Notes: generated from the letters alone by a model not told the origin. A DNA stretch of 6,268 nucleotides from Candidatus Poseidoniales archaeon (GCA_003602535.1 QQSA01000074.1:5990-12257), one strand, 5' to 3'. Numbered from the stretch's first letter, positions 1 through 6,268 are shown. Translations and numbers: made by a program.

Positions 1-606
1 GTATTCCTAGGATTATTCTCATGGCTGATTATTCATTGGACTCTCAGATTAGACTCGATACTTATCGAGTTCACTCTATCAGGAATTTTCTACATTCTAC
101 TGCTAGGAGTAATTGGAATAGTTACAACTGCACTTGAATCAAATTTGGTTCTTGTCGACCCTGCCAGAGGACGTATTATTCCAATTTCTGATTGGCTAGA
201 TTCAATGTTGACACCTATTGTAGGCGTAGGATTGCTTTTCCTATTAGGAAGAGATTTGATGGCCGAGGCTAGAGATGGGGGTAATACAGTCCTATTTTCG
301 GCAACTGTATTGTTGGTACTGTATTGTGCAACTGCAGTTGGTATTACATTCCAGTGGGGATATTCATGGTGGCATGGTAAATCTGTTCGTCGACAATTTG
401 AGACCCAAGCAATCGATAAATTGAATCCACAATCATATGATTTAACAAGAAATCGTGGGCGAATTCAACTTAATGTTAGATGTTCGATGGCAGAAAGACT
501 AGCAAGTGAAATCGCACCAGGTAAAAATCTCACTTTCAAGGACTTGGATAATCTTCCATCAGCTCATGAAGGATTCATCAAAGGACCAGAAAACCCATTG
601 GATTAG
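1..606 (+). CDS. Polytopic membrane protein of unknown function, 5'-truncated by the window edge
   Basis: The reading frame is open from base 1 with no stop until TAG at 604-606. The 201 residues seen are therefore the C-terminal part of a longer protein. A TTG at 145 could serve as a start, but hydrophobic coding sequence continues upstream in frame, so I treat the gene as partial. Hydrophobic stretches lie at about residues 1-14 (cut), 24-45, 70-84 and 97-118, suggesting at least three or four membrane segments. After the last one comes a charged tail of about 80 residues, beginning WWHGKSVRRQFE, which is positively charged and so probably cytoplasmic. No catalytic motif or family signature is recognisable; function is unknown. 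The gene converges on the metallo-beta-lactamase-fold gene, with a 4-bp overlap of stop codons. Confidence 0.8.
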   Translation, partial: VFLGLFSWLIIHWTLRLDSILIEFTLSGIFYILLLGVIGIVTTALESNLVLVDPARGRIIPISDWLDSMLTPIVGVGLLFLLGRDLMAEARDGGNTVLFSATVLLVLYCATAVGITFQWGYSWWHGKSVRRQFETQAIDKLNPQSYDLTRNRGRIQLNVRCSMAERLASEIAPGKNLTFKDLDNLPSAHEGFIKGPENPLD

Positions 607-618
607 TTGTTAATCCAA
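598..618. terminator. Possible bidirectional terminator hairpin over two convergent stop codons
   Basis: TTGGATTA (598-605) and TAATCCAA (611-618) form a perfect 8-bp inverted repeat with a 5-base loop, GTTGT. The TAG of the membrane protein (604-606) and the TAA of the minus-strand hydrolase (605-603) both lie in it. Reading the minus strand, the hairpin is followed by a short T run (complement of 590-593); reading plus, by TTTCTTC at 624-630. Archaeal termination depends mainly on T-rich tracts rather than hairpins, so the role is inferred. The stem is AT-rich and may be only weakly stable. Confidence 0.35.
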
Positions 619-1316
619 GGAATTTCTTCAGGTATTTCGGCAAAGATATTTGCAGGTAATGCTGTCTTTATTTTTGAGACATAACCAAGGTTTGCAGAAG
701 TCGTTTCTTGCCAGTTGGAATATTCCTCATAGGTTTCCATCTTGAGAACTAGATTGTTTTCTCGATTCCAACCAAGTGTCTGCATTTCAGTACCTGGAGG
801 ATCATGTCCTGTACAAACCAAAACCTCACCAGTGAAGCGTTCCAAAACGTCTAGAGCTTGCCAATGCATGTGGACTCTTCCGCTTGGTAAGTCATCACGT
901 CCTACTCCACCATCACCTGTGAAGAGGAAATCTCCAGTGAAAATGTAACCATCACATTCGATGATCATTGAATCTCCAGTGTGACCAGGAGCGTGATGGT
1001 AGTGGAACTCTACATCCCCCATTGAAATTGAGGTCTCTTCATCAACATAGATTGTCACGCCAAGAGAAGGAGTGTCATTCCACATGACATACTCGCAACC
1101 CGTCATCTCGGCCAACTTGAAACAACCAGTGATGTGGTCAGCATGAGTATGTGTCGCCATAGCAAATTCTAACTCAAGTCCTTGCTCTTCCAACAGCGAT
1201 AGATAATCTCCGAGATTGTCCCAAACCGGATCGATCAATGTAGCTTTGTTAGTCGAATCACATACCACGAGGTATGTCATTGCCCACATGCCCTCGTTAA
1301 GTTGCTCGACTCGCAT
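603..1316 (-). CDS. Metallo-beta-lactamase-fold hydrolase, ETHE1/persulfide dioxygenase-like (glyoxalase II superfamily)
   Basis: This 237-residue protein carries the metal-binding signature of the MBL fold: H56-T-H58-A-D60-H61, H112 in PGHTGDS, D129 in FTGDFLF and H171 in TGHD. The segment TGDFLF...GVGRDDLPSG (about 128-146) resembles the TGDxL...GRTDF block of ETHE1-type persulfide dioxygenases. In those enzymes a single iron is held by two histidines and an aspartate (here H56, H112 and D129 by alignment), and glutathione persulfide or a similar persulfide is oxidised to sulfite. The substrate here is inferred; the family also includes glyoxalase II and other hydrolases, and GRDDL differs from the usual GRTDF. 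The ATG at 1316 suits the family, since QL...YLV...LIDPV follows at once; no Shine-Dalgarno sequence is visible, so a leaderless transcript is possible. No signal peptide or membrane segment is seen, so it is likely cytoplasmic. It is divergent from rmuC. Confidence 0.88.
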   Translation of the reverse strand: MRVEQLNEGMWAMTYLVVCDSTNKATLIDPVWDNLGDYLSLLEEQGLELEFAMATHTHADHITGCFKLAEMTGCEYVMWNDTPSLGVTIYVDEETSISMGDVEFHYHHAPGHTGDSMIIECDGYIFTGDFLFTGDGGVGRDDLPSGRVHMHWQALDVLERFTGEVLVCTGHDPPGTEMQTLGWNRENNLVLKMETYEEYSNWQETTSANLGYVSKIKTALPANIFAEIPEEIPWINN

Positions 1317-1367
1317 GTCTTGCTGCTAGTAGCCACAATACTTCAATCATTCACATTCAGATAGGTG

Positions 1368-1379
1368 GGTTCAAGAACC
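1368..1379. promoter_or_regulatory. Short dyad GGTTC-AA-GAACC in the divergent intergenic region
   Basis: The 93-bp gap between the MBL-fold gene and rmuC (1317-1409) must hold the promoters of both. I see no convincing archaeal BRE/TATA pair in either direction. The clearest structure is a perfect 5-bp dyad with a 2-base centre, 31 bases before the rmuC ATG. Size and position would suit an operator for a dimeric regulator, but 5-bp arms are common by chance, so this is a weak call. Confidence 0.2.
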
Positions 1380-1399
1380 TCTGACGCAAATAGCTCTAT

Positions 1400-1405
1400 A
1401 GGGGA
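1400..1405 (+). promoter_or_regulatory. Shine-Dalgarno-like site that decides the rmuC start
   Basis: AGGGGA ends four bases before the ATG at 1410. An in-frame GTG at 1365 would add 15 residues (MGSRTSDANSSIGDF), which are polar, lie before the membrane anchor and have no obvious ribosome site. The ATG at 1410 puts the anchor at the very N-terminus, as is usual for RmuC. Confidence 0.5.
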
Positions 1406-1409
1406 TTTC

Positions 1410-2636
1410 ATGGAGACGGAGTACTTTGCAGTCATAACGGTGGCTGTAGCTTTGATTGTGTGGTATACTATGCACTTGAGGAGCAACAAAATGTTGCTCG
1501 AGGCAAAGATGGAATCAAACATTATCTTAGCAGGAATAGAGGCTAAAGAGAATTCAATAAATGATTCATTAAAGGGCTATGAAGAAACGATGAAAGATTC
1601 GTTTAAACTATTGGCTAAGTCTGCATTTGATGAAGCGGTAGCAAAAGCAGATTCTGAAAAAGCTTCATCTTTCAACGAGGCGACAGAAGGACTTTCTAAA
1701 GCTTTGAAGGAATATTCTGAAAATATGAATAGGATGGAAGAAAAATCGTTGGAAAGGGGTACGAGGCTTGAAGAGAGAATAAATCAAGTCTCACAATTAG
1801 GAATCAAACTATCTGATCAAACCAGTAATCTTACTCGTGCCTTGAAAGCAGACTCACAAGCGCAAGGAGCATGGGGCGAATTAGTTCTTGAAAACCTATT
1901 GCAGTCGCTAGGATTCGAACGAGATAAAGATTACTTTACCCAATCTACATTTCAACAAGAAGATGGTACTAGACCGCGAACCGACTTTATTGTGCAATTA
2001 CCACAGAATAGACAGATAATTATTGATTCGAAGGTAAGTCTAACCGCATGGGAAAGATATGTCAATGCCGAAAATGATAGTGAAATGGAAGGTGCGATGA
2101 AAGAACACTGCTCTTCAATTCTCAATCACGCAAAGGGACTAGCTTCCAAGAACTATCAAGCGATTGAAGGAATAAATACCGTTGACTTTGTATTGATGTA
2201 TGTACCACTAGAAAGTGCATTCAGTGCAGCAATGCGAATCAATCCAGATCTCTACATGGAATTTGCAAAAGATAACCATGTTAGAGTCGTTACTGGTTCA
2301 ACAATTGTAACAACGCTAATGCTAATCAAGGAAATTTGGAAGCGTGAATCTCACAGCAAAAATCAACAAAAATTGATAGAAGAAACCGGGAAATTGTATG
2401 ACAAAATCGTGCTTTTCCTTGATGCATTCCAGGATGTTGGAAAGGAACTTAATCAAGCTACAAATGCTTATGAAACCGCATTAGACAGGTTATCTGAAGG
2501 AACTGGTAATGTCATTAAACGCACTGAAAACTTGAAAAAACTGGGTGCGAAAGTGACCAAAGAAATAGGACAAAACCTACTGGAAGAAGCGAATTCCAAT
2601 CACGAGAATGCGAGTAATTCAAACAGTGAGCCCTAG
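1410..2636 (+). CDS. rmuC: RmuC family DNA recombination-limiting protein
   Basis: The product has 408 residues; E. coli RmuC is somewhat longer. It opens with one membrane helix (about residues 4-20, FAVITVAVALIVWYTM). A long, charged, Lys/Glu-rich region predicted to be coiled coil follows (about 22-140), then the RmuC domain (about 145-390). Conserved blocks include AQGAWGE (E157), RPRTDFIVQL (D192), IIIDSK (D206, K208), SKNYQ, VDFVLMYVPLE, IWKRESHSKNQQ and KLYDKIVLFLDAF. The E157, D192, D206 and K208 pattern fits the PD-(D/E)XK nuclease-like fold assigned to this family. In E. coli, RmuC limits rearrangement at short inverted repeats; its biochemical activity is poorly defined. The N-terminal helix suggests anchoring at the cell membrane with the nuclease domain inside. 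The Nudix gene follows 10 bp later on the same strand, so the two are probably co-transcribed. The family is mainly bacterial, so an archaeal copy suggests old transfer, though its base composition matches its neighbours. Confidence 0.93.
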   Translation: METEYFAVITVAVALIVWYTMHLRSNKMLLEAKMESNIILAGIEAKENSINDSLKGYEETMKDSFKLLAKSAFDEAVAKADSEKASSFNEATEGLSKALKEYSENMNRMEEKSLERGTRLEERINQVSQLGIKLSDQTSNLTRALKADSQAQGAWGELVLENLLQSLGFERDKDYFTQSTFQQEDGTRPRTDFIVQLPQNRQIIIDSKVSLTAWERYVNAENDSEMEGAMKEHCSSILNHAKGLASKNYQAIEGINTVDFVLMYVPLESAFSAAMRINPDLYMEFAKDNHVRVVTGSTIVTTLMLIKEIWKRESHSKNQQKLIEETGKLYDKIVLFLDAFQDVGKELNQATNAYETALDRLSEGTGNVIKRTENLKKLGAKVTKEIGQNLLEEANSNHENASNSNSEP

Positions 2637-2646
2637 TCGACACTGT

Positions 2647-3351
2647 ATGGACCACCCATCGGCCGTGATGTATCTCGAGCACGACGGCAAGGTTCTACTC
2701 GTTGATTCACAAGGTAATGGACCACAATTACCTGAAATGAATAGTACTGGCCCTACCAAATTCCGGTTCCCTACTTCTGAAGAAGTTGCTAATATGGGAA
2801 TCAATTGGGAGGCAAAGAACACTTTTGATATTCTAGGAATTCAGGTCACTAAGGCTCACCCATTGTTAGAATGGCCAAACGATTGGGCGTGGAAAGATGA
2901 GTGCATAAGTGATGATGCTGTGCATCCAATTGCTCGTGAGGCGATTTATCGATCGATTCATCGTCTCGTATCAAAAGTGATGATTTTAAACTCAGAAGGA
3001 AAGGTGCTGATGGGCAAAATCGAGCGAGGTCACTTTGTTGGCCACTGGACACTTCCTGGCGGATACATGGACCATGATGAACATCCAGCAATTGGGTGTG
3101 TTAGGGAAACGGTAGAAGAAATGGGTATTGATATCGAATTAGACGATGAAGCTCCAATAATTACACAGCGTATTTTTACCAACGAAGGAATTTCATTCGT
3201 TTCATTCACATACAAAGCAGAATGGAACGGTGATGATTCACAAATTAAATTGAAAGAAAACGAAATATCAGAATTCGCTTGGTTTACACCAAATGAAGCA
3301 CTTACAGTGGCTGTATCTGGATTCGATAACGCTGCACTTAGACACCTATGA
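2647..3351 (+). CDS. Nudix hydrolase with an N-terminal degenerate Nudix-like half
   Basis: The protein has 234 residues from the ATG at 2647. The C-terminal half (about 107-234) is a clear Nudix domain: residues 139-161 fit GX5EX7REX2EEXGI, with G139, E145, R153-E154 and E157-E158. These glutamates bind the divalent metal that drives cleavage of nucleoside diphosphate-X bonds. The preceding WTLPGGYMDHDE is typical of nucleotide-processing members. The substrate cannot be read from the sequence; ADP-ribose, NADH or a damaged nucleotide are all possible. Residues 6-30 (AVMYLEHDGKVLLVDS...LPE) resemble the first strands of the real domain (KVMILNSEGKVLMGKI) but lack a Nudix box. The start is uncertain: ATG 2608 would overlap rmuC by 29 bp and GTG 2626 is also in frame. 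I chose 2647 because it lies 10 bp after the rmuC stop and just before the first predicted strand. The 3' end overlaps alaS by 14 bp on the opposite strand. Confidence 0.9.
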   Translation: MDHPSAVMYLEHDGKVLLVDSQGNGPQLPEMNSTGPTKFRFPTSEEVANMGINWEAKNTFDILGIQVTKAHPLLEWPNDWAWKDECISDDAVHPIAREAIYRSIHRLVSKVMILNSEGKVLMGKIERGHFVGHWTLPGGYMDHDEHPAIGCVRETVEEMGIDIELDDEAPIITQRIFTNEGISFVSFTYKAEWNGDDSQIKLKENEISEFAWFTPNEALTVAVSGFDNAALRHL

Positions 3352-6187
3352 GTTGTCTTGCCGCATCAAGAGCATCTGGTAGTCCATCGGGATGAGATCC
3401 ACCGCCTTGAGCGAATGTTGGGCGACCTCCGCCTCCACCTCTAATGTGTGAGGAGATGCCACGTAGAATTTCAACAGCGTTGAATTTCTCACTCGCAGAT
3501 GAATTCTCAGTTGTAGCAACCATCAGTTTGCCACCACCCTCTCTACTTCCTAAAATTGCCAAAGTTGGTTTCGAAGAATCCAATGTCAATTCCTTCAACA
3601 TCTTTGTCATCGTCTTTAGATCACCATCAACTTCCATGATAACAACTCTAACACCATCAACTTCAGCAATATCATCGCCTCCGCCTGATGTTCTGAGACG
3701 AACTATTTCTGCTTCAAGTGATTCAATTTTCTTTCTCTGTTCTTTCCATTCGTTGAACATGCGGCTAGCTTTTGCAGGTAGCTCTTCAATAGGCACTTGG
3801 AAAACATCTGCAGCGCTTCTCAACATTTCTTCTTGATTACGTGCATATCTCATTGCGGCATCACCAGCTACAATGTGCAATCTTTCAACACCATCTTGAA
3901 CTGCATTTGATCTTACAATTCTTATCTGACCAATACGACCTGGTTCATCGTGATGAGTACCACCGCACGCCTGGATGTCATGATCTGCAATTCTTAGGAT
4001 ACGAATGTCACTTCCTTTAGGAGCACCACCTTGATACAAATCAAAACCGTACTTACGGTCAGCATCCTTTCTATCAAGAGTCATCTTTTCGGTACGGGAA
4101 ACATTCTGAATAACTTCATTCGCCAATGACTCGATTTCATCCAAATCCTGGCGTGTCAAGCGCTTGTGATGTGTTATGTCTAGTCTAGCAGAATCTACTG
4201 ACTTGTTGGCTCCAGCTTGGTAAATGTGTGGACCTAGCAACCTACGTGCGGCACCACCAACGATGTGAACTGCAGTGTGATGGTCCATCAATTGCCTTCT
4301 ACGTGACCAATCCAATTCTCCGTGCACCATATCGCCAACTTCGAATGAACCTGTAGAGAGATGAAGCACTAAATCGCCGACCTTTCGAGTATCTAGAATG
4401 GAGTGCGAAGCAGAATCACATCGGAGGTTTCCATAGTCCCCTTCTTGCCCACCACCCTCTGGATAGAAACATGTACGGTCTAGGACAATACCATGAGTTG
4501 CACCTTCAGGTATATCCCCGCCATTCAATTCTAAACAAGCAAGTACACTGGCCTCGAAGTTTTGTTGTGAAACATCTTCGTAGTACAGAGGAACTGTGGC
4601 GGGGAGAACTGGTATGTTCTCAACTAACGGCTTAGATGCTACTGCTTTTGCAGCAGCCTTTGCCATTGCAGCATGACGTTCAGCCATTTCAGCATTAAAC
4701 CCAGTACGGAGTGTGAGATTTTTCCAACCCATATCATTAGCGATATTCATAACCAAATCTGGAGCTATGCCGTGACTATCATTTATTGTGAACAATATTT
4801 CATCCGGTATTTCTAACGCATTTTGTGGAATGTCTTTGATAGCTGTCTTGACAACTTGGTTACCCTTTCGCATCATTTCATCATAGCGTTCTTCTTCGCC
4901 ACGAAGAATTGTGATTAGTCCATCTTGGGTTTGTTTCATCCTATCCGTGGAGTAATTGACCTCAAGGTGATGAATTGCTAGATCTGATAGGCTAACATCA
5001 AGCCCTAATTCATCCCTCATTCTCAAAACTCTTCTCGCAATCATTCTAGCAAGATATCCTGCTTTGGCATTTGAAGGTACTAGGCCGTCACCGAGCATAT
5101 TCGACAATGCATGCATGTGGTCTGGAATGGCATAGATACGAGATAATGGTTCAGTAATCGAAGAAAACAACTCTGCATCTATTGGATGTCCTCTCTCCGA
5201 CAAACGAGACAGGAATACCTCTTTCATCCTGTCACCATCACTACCTGCTTCGATATTCATGATGCCAAATAGTCGACTCATTTCACCTAAGAGTGAATCA
5301 AGTTCATCTTTCTTCATTTCGAATCTATCTGCAGAAAACCCTGCCATATCCTTGAGCCAAGCAACACTCTCAGGATAAATCGCTTCATAGATGGTTGGAG
5401 TCCCTGCTGCAGCCCAACAAAATCGCTCTAATCCATAACCAGTGTCGATAATTTGTAGTGGCATTTCAGAATATTTCACCCCTTTAATTTCCACATCGCC
5501 ATCATCACTTTCAGCTAAATTCATGAAAACAAGAGTTGCTAATTCAAGTCCTCCAACTATAACCTCTACAGCAGGACCTGCATTACCCCCTCCTGACCAC
5601 GGATTTTCGACATAAGTCACCTCACTTGGATCAATTCCAAAAGTTCCGCATAGCAAATCATGGCAGTGTTTTACACATTCTTCCATCCAGTAGAACATTC
5701 GTCCTTCATCAGGCCGATTGAATACGTGATGAGCCATCATCTCAAATGTTGTCAGGTGACGACCTGAACGCCCGACTGCATCTACATCATTCAAACGAAT
5801 ACAGGGTTGGGATATTGCTAATGGATTAGCAGGTGGTTCAACCTCTCCTGAAGTAACATGTGGTTGAAAATCTGCAATGCTTGCAATCGTGAGATGTATA
5901 TCATCTCGCCATCGAGCTAAGATGGGATAAGGATCTATCCTAGTATGATCTCTATCTTCCAAAAAAGAGATGAAAGCCTCACGCATTGAATCTTTTAGTT
6001 CCCGGCCTCTTTGCTCAAAGCCAGAAATAATAGGGGCTCCGATGAATGTATACTCATCTTCCTCTGTGTCTCCGCAGGTTTCCCTTTGTGGATCGCAAGT
6101 CCAAAACCACAGATCTGTGACTCGACATTGGCGCCTTGAATAGCCATTGTCATGGAACACTTTGAGGTCAATCGGAGGTAGACCCAT
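3338..6187 (-). CDS. alaS: Alanyl-tRNA synthetase, archaeal type
   Basis: AlaS charges tRNA-Ala with alanine using ATP, in the cytoplasm. The 949-residue product is complete and slightly long for the family. The order is: an archaeal N-terminal segment with C21, FWT (28-30) and CGD (38-40), then YTFIG; the class II catalytic core with ARWRDDIHLTIASI, Q127-P-C-I-R-L-N-D, GRSGRHLTTFEMMAHH, E194-N-P-W-SGGGNAG and the motif 3 region D248-TGYGLER; a helical tRNA-recognition region (about 280-500); the editing domain with zinc ligands H637-x3-H641 and C741-GGT-H745, which clears Ser- and Gly-tRNA-Ala; and a C-Ala domain with a coiled coil (about 800-835) and the glycine-rich GGRPTFAQGGG tail near 920. 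All key residues are present. An in-frame GTG at 6196 and an ATG at 6193 lie just upstream. I chose ATG 6187 because AGGTGAT precedes it by four bases. No terminator space is visible downstream; the gene overlaps the Nudix gene. Confidence 0.97.
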   Translation of the reverse strand: MGLPPIDLKVFHDNGYSRRQCRVTDLWFWTCDPQRETCGDTEEDEYTFIGAPIISGFEQRGRELKDSMREAFISFLEDRDHTRIDPYPILARWRDDIHLTIASIADFQPHVTSGEVEPPANPLAISQPCIRLNDVDAVGRSGRHLTTFEMMAHHVFNRPDEGRMFYWMEECVKHCHDLLCGTFGIDPSEVTYVENPWSGGGNAGPAVEVIVGGLELATLVFMNLAESDDGDVEIKGVKYSEMPLQIIDTGYGLERFCWAAAGTPTIYEAIYPESVAWLKDMAGFSADRFEMKKDELDSLLGEMSRLFGIMNIEAGSDGDRMKEVFLSRLSERGHPIDAELFSSITEPLSRIYAIPDHMHALSNMLGDGLVPSNAKAGYLARMIARRVLRMRDELGLDVSLSDLAIHHLEVNYSTDRMKQTQDGLITILRGEEERYDEMMRKGNQVVKTAIKDIPQNALEIPDEILFTINDSHGIAPDLVMNIANDMGWKNLTLRTGFNAEMAERHAAMAKAAAKAVASKPLVENIPVLPATVPLYYEDVSQQNFEASVLACLELNGGDIPEGATHGIVLDRTCFYPEGGGQEGDYGNLRCDSASHSILDTRKVGDLVLHLSTGSFEVGDMVHGELDWSRRRQLMDHHTAVHIVGGAARRLLGPHIYQAGANKSVDSARLDITHHKRLTRQDLDEIESLANEVIQNVSRTEKMTLDRKDADRKYGFDLYQGGAPKGSDIRILRIADHDIQACGGTHHDEPGRIGQIRIVRSNAVQDGVERLHIVAGDAAMRYARNQEEMLRSAADVFQVPIEELPAKASRMFNEWKEQRKKIESLEAEIVRLRTSGGGDDIAEVDGVRVVIMEVDGDLKTMTKMLKELTLDSSKPTLAILGSREGGGKLMVATTENSSASEKFNAVEILRGISSHIRGGGGGRPTFAQGGGSHPDGLPDALDAARQLIGV

Positions 6188-6191
6188 AATC

Positions 6192-6198
6192 ATCACCT
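6192..6198 (-). promoter_or_regulatory. Shine-Dalgarno site of alaS
   Basis: On the minus strand AGGTGAT, complementary to the usual 3' end of 16S rRNA (ATCACCT), ends four bases before ATG 6187. It would overlap the alternative starts GTG 6196 and ATG 6193, which argues against those two. Its first four bases lie in the right arm of an 8-bp inverted repeat. Confidence 0.6.
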
Positions 6199-6213
6199 GC
6201 CCTATGGGCAGGT
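6195..6213 (-). promoter_or_regulatory. Perfect inverted repeat in the alaS leader, overlapping its ribosome site
   Basis: On the minus strand ACCTGCCC (6213-6206), loop ATA and GGGCAGGT (6202-6195) form a perfect 8-bp stem with six G-C pairs, ending seven bases before the alaS ATG. In RNA it would tie up AGGT of the Shine-Dalgarno site and could limit translation. In DNA it would be a compact operator. The rest of the upstream region (6214-6268) shows no clear TATA box and no gene I can support. Function is inferred. Confidence 0.5.
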
Positions 6214-6268
6214 AGACGGGTGCATCAATCTAACTTCAAACCATCCCTACTTGAAGCGCAGAAATGAA

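Noticed and set aside
742..948. Open plus-strand frame of 68 codons antisense to the MBL-fold gene.
   Set aside because: It lies wholly within the well-supported minus-strand gene, and its Ser/Pro/Lys/Arg-rich product looks like an antisense shadow with no recognisable domain.
1363..1380. GGTTCAAGAACC resembles the T-arm of a tRNA.
   Set aside because: No matching acceptor, D-arm or anticodon arm can be folded around it in the short intergenic gap, and one flank runs into the rmuC start region.
1365..1409. GTG start at 1365 extending rmuC by 15 residues.
   Set aside because: The added residues are polar and precede the membrane anchor, whereas the ATG at 1410 has a Shine-Dalgarno-like AGGGGA in front.
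2619..3215. Three minus-strand open frames of 61 to 80 codons opposite the Nudix gene.
   Set aside because: All are antisense to the Nudix coding sequence, overlap one another and have no recognisable features or ribosome sites.
3340..3358. AGACA/TGTCT inverted repeat at the Nudix-alaS junction as a terminator.
   Set aside because: Only 5 bp with a 9-base loop and no adjacent T tract; expected by chance.
3444..3836. Open plus-strand frame of 130 codons within alaS.
   Set aside because: It is antisense to the conserved C-terminal part of AlaRS. Its Ser/Ile-rich product shows no motif and is explained by the codon use of alaS.
6264..6268. ATG at 6264 as the start of a divergent plus-strand gene.
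   Set aside because: Only five bases remain in the window, so no coding content can be judged.

Overview
The window looks like ordinary chromosomal DNA from an archaeon, most likely a marine planktonic euryarchaeon of the Poseidoniales (Marine Group II) type. The firm part of this is the alanyl-tRNA synthetase, which has the archaeal architecture: an N-terminal Cys/FWT...CGD segment, the IRLND...GRSGRHLTTFEMMAHH block and a C-terminal glycine-rich GGRPTFAQGGG tail. The group-level placement is inference from the visibly AT-rich composition, the short intergenic gaps and the mixture of an archaeal housekeeping gene with bacterial-type genes such as rmuC. It was not tested by any search.

Layout, left to right. 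(1) 1-606, plus strand: the 3' part of a polytopic membrane protein that starts before the window. (2) 603-1316, minus strand: a metallo-beta-lactamase-fold hydrolase of the ETHE1/persulfide dioxygenase-glyoxalase II type. It converges on gene 1, and the two stop codons share four bases inside a perfect 8-bp hairpin (598-618). (3) 1317-1409: a 93-bp divergent intergenic region with a small dyad near its middle. (4) 1410-2636, plus: rmuC, encoding a membrane-anchored coiled-coil protein with a PD-(D/E)XK-like nuclease domain. (5) 2647-3351, plus: a Nudix hydrolase just downstream of rmuC, probably co-transcribed with it, with a second, degenerate Nudix-like half at its N-terminus. (6) 3338-6187, minus: alaS, complete, overlapping the Nudix gene tail-to-tail by 14 bp. 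(7) 6188-6268: the alaS 5' region, with a perfect 8-bp GC-rich inverted repeat overlapping the Shine-Dalgarno sequence.

The genes do not form an obvious single pathway. The rmuC-Nudix pair is the only likely operon: one product acts on DNA structure, the other probably on nucleotides or related phosphates. The window is very compact, with two convergent pairs with overlapping 3' ends and no free space for classical terminators between them. I see no mobile element, CRISPR array, rRNA or tRNA, and no convincing undescribed multigene system. The observations most worth checking are the alaS leader hairpin, the hairpin over the two convergent stop codons, and the duplicated Nudix architecture.
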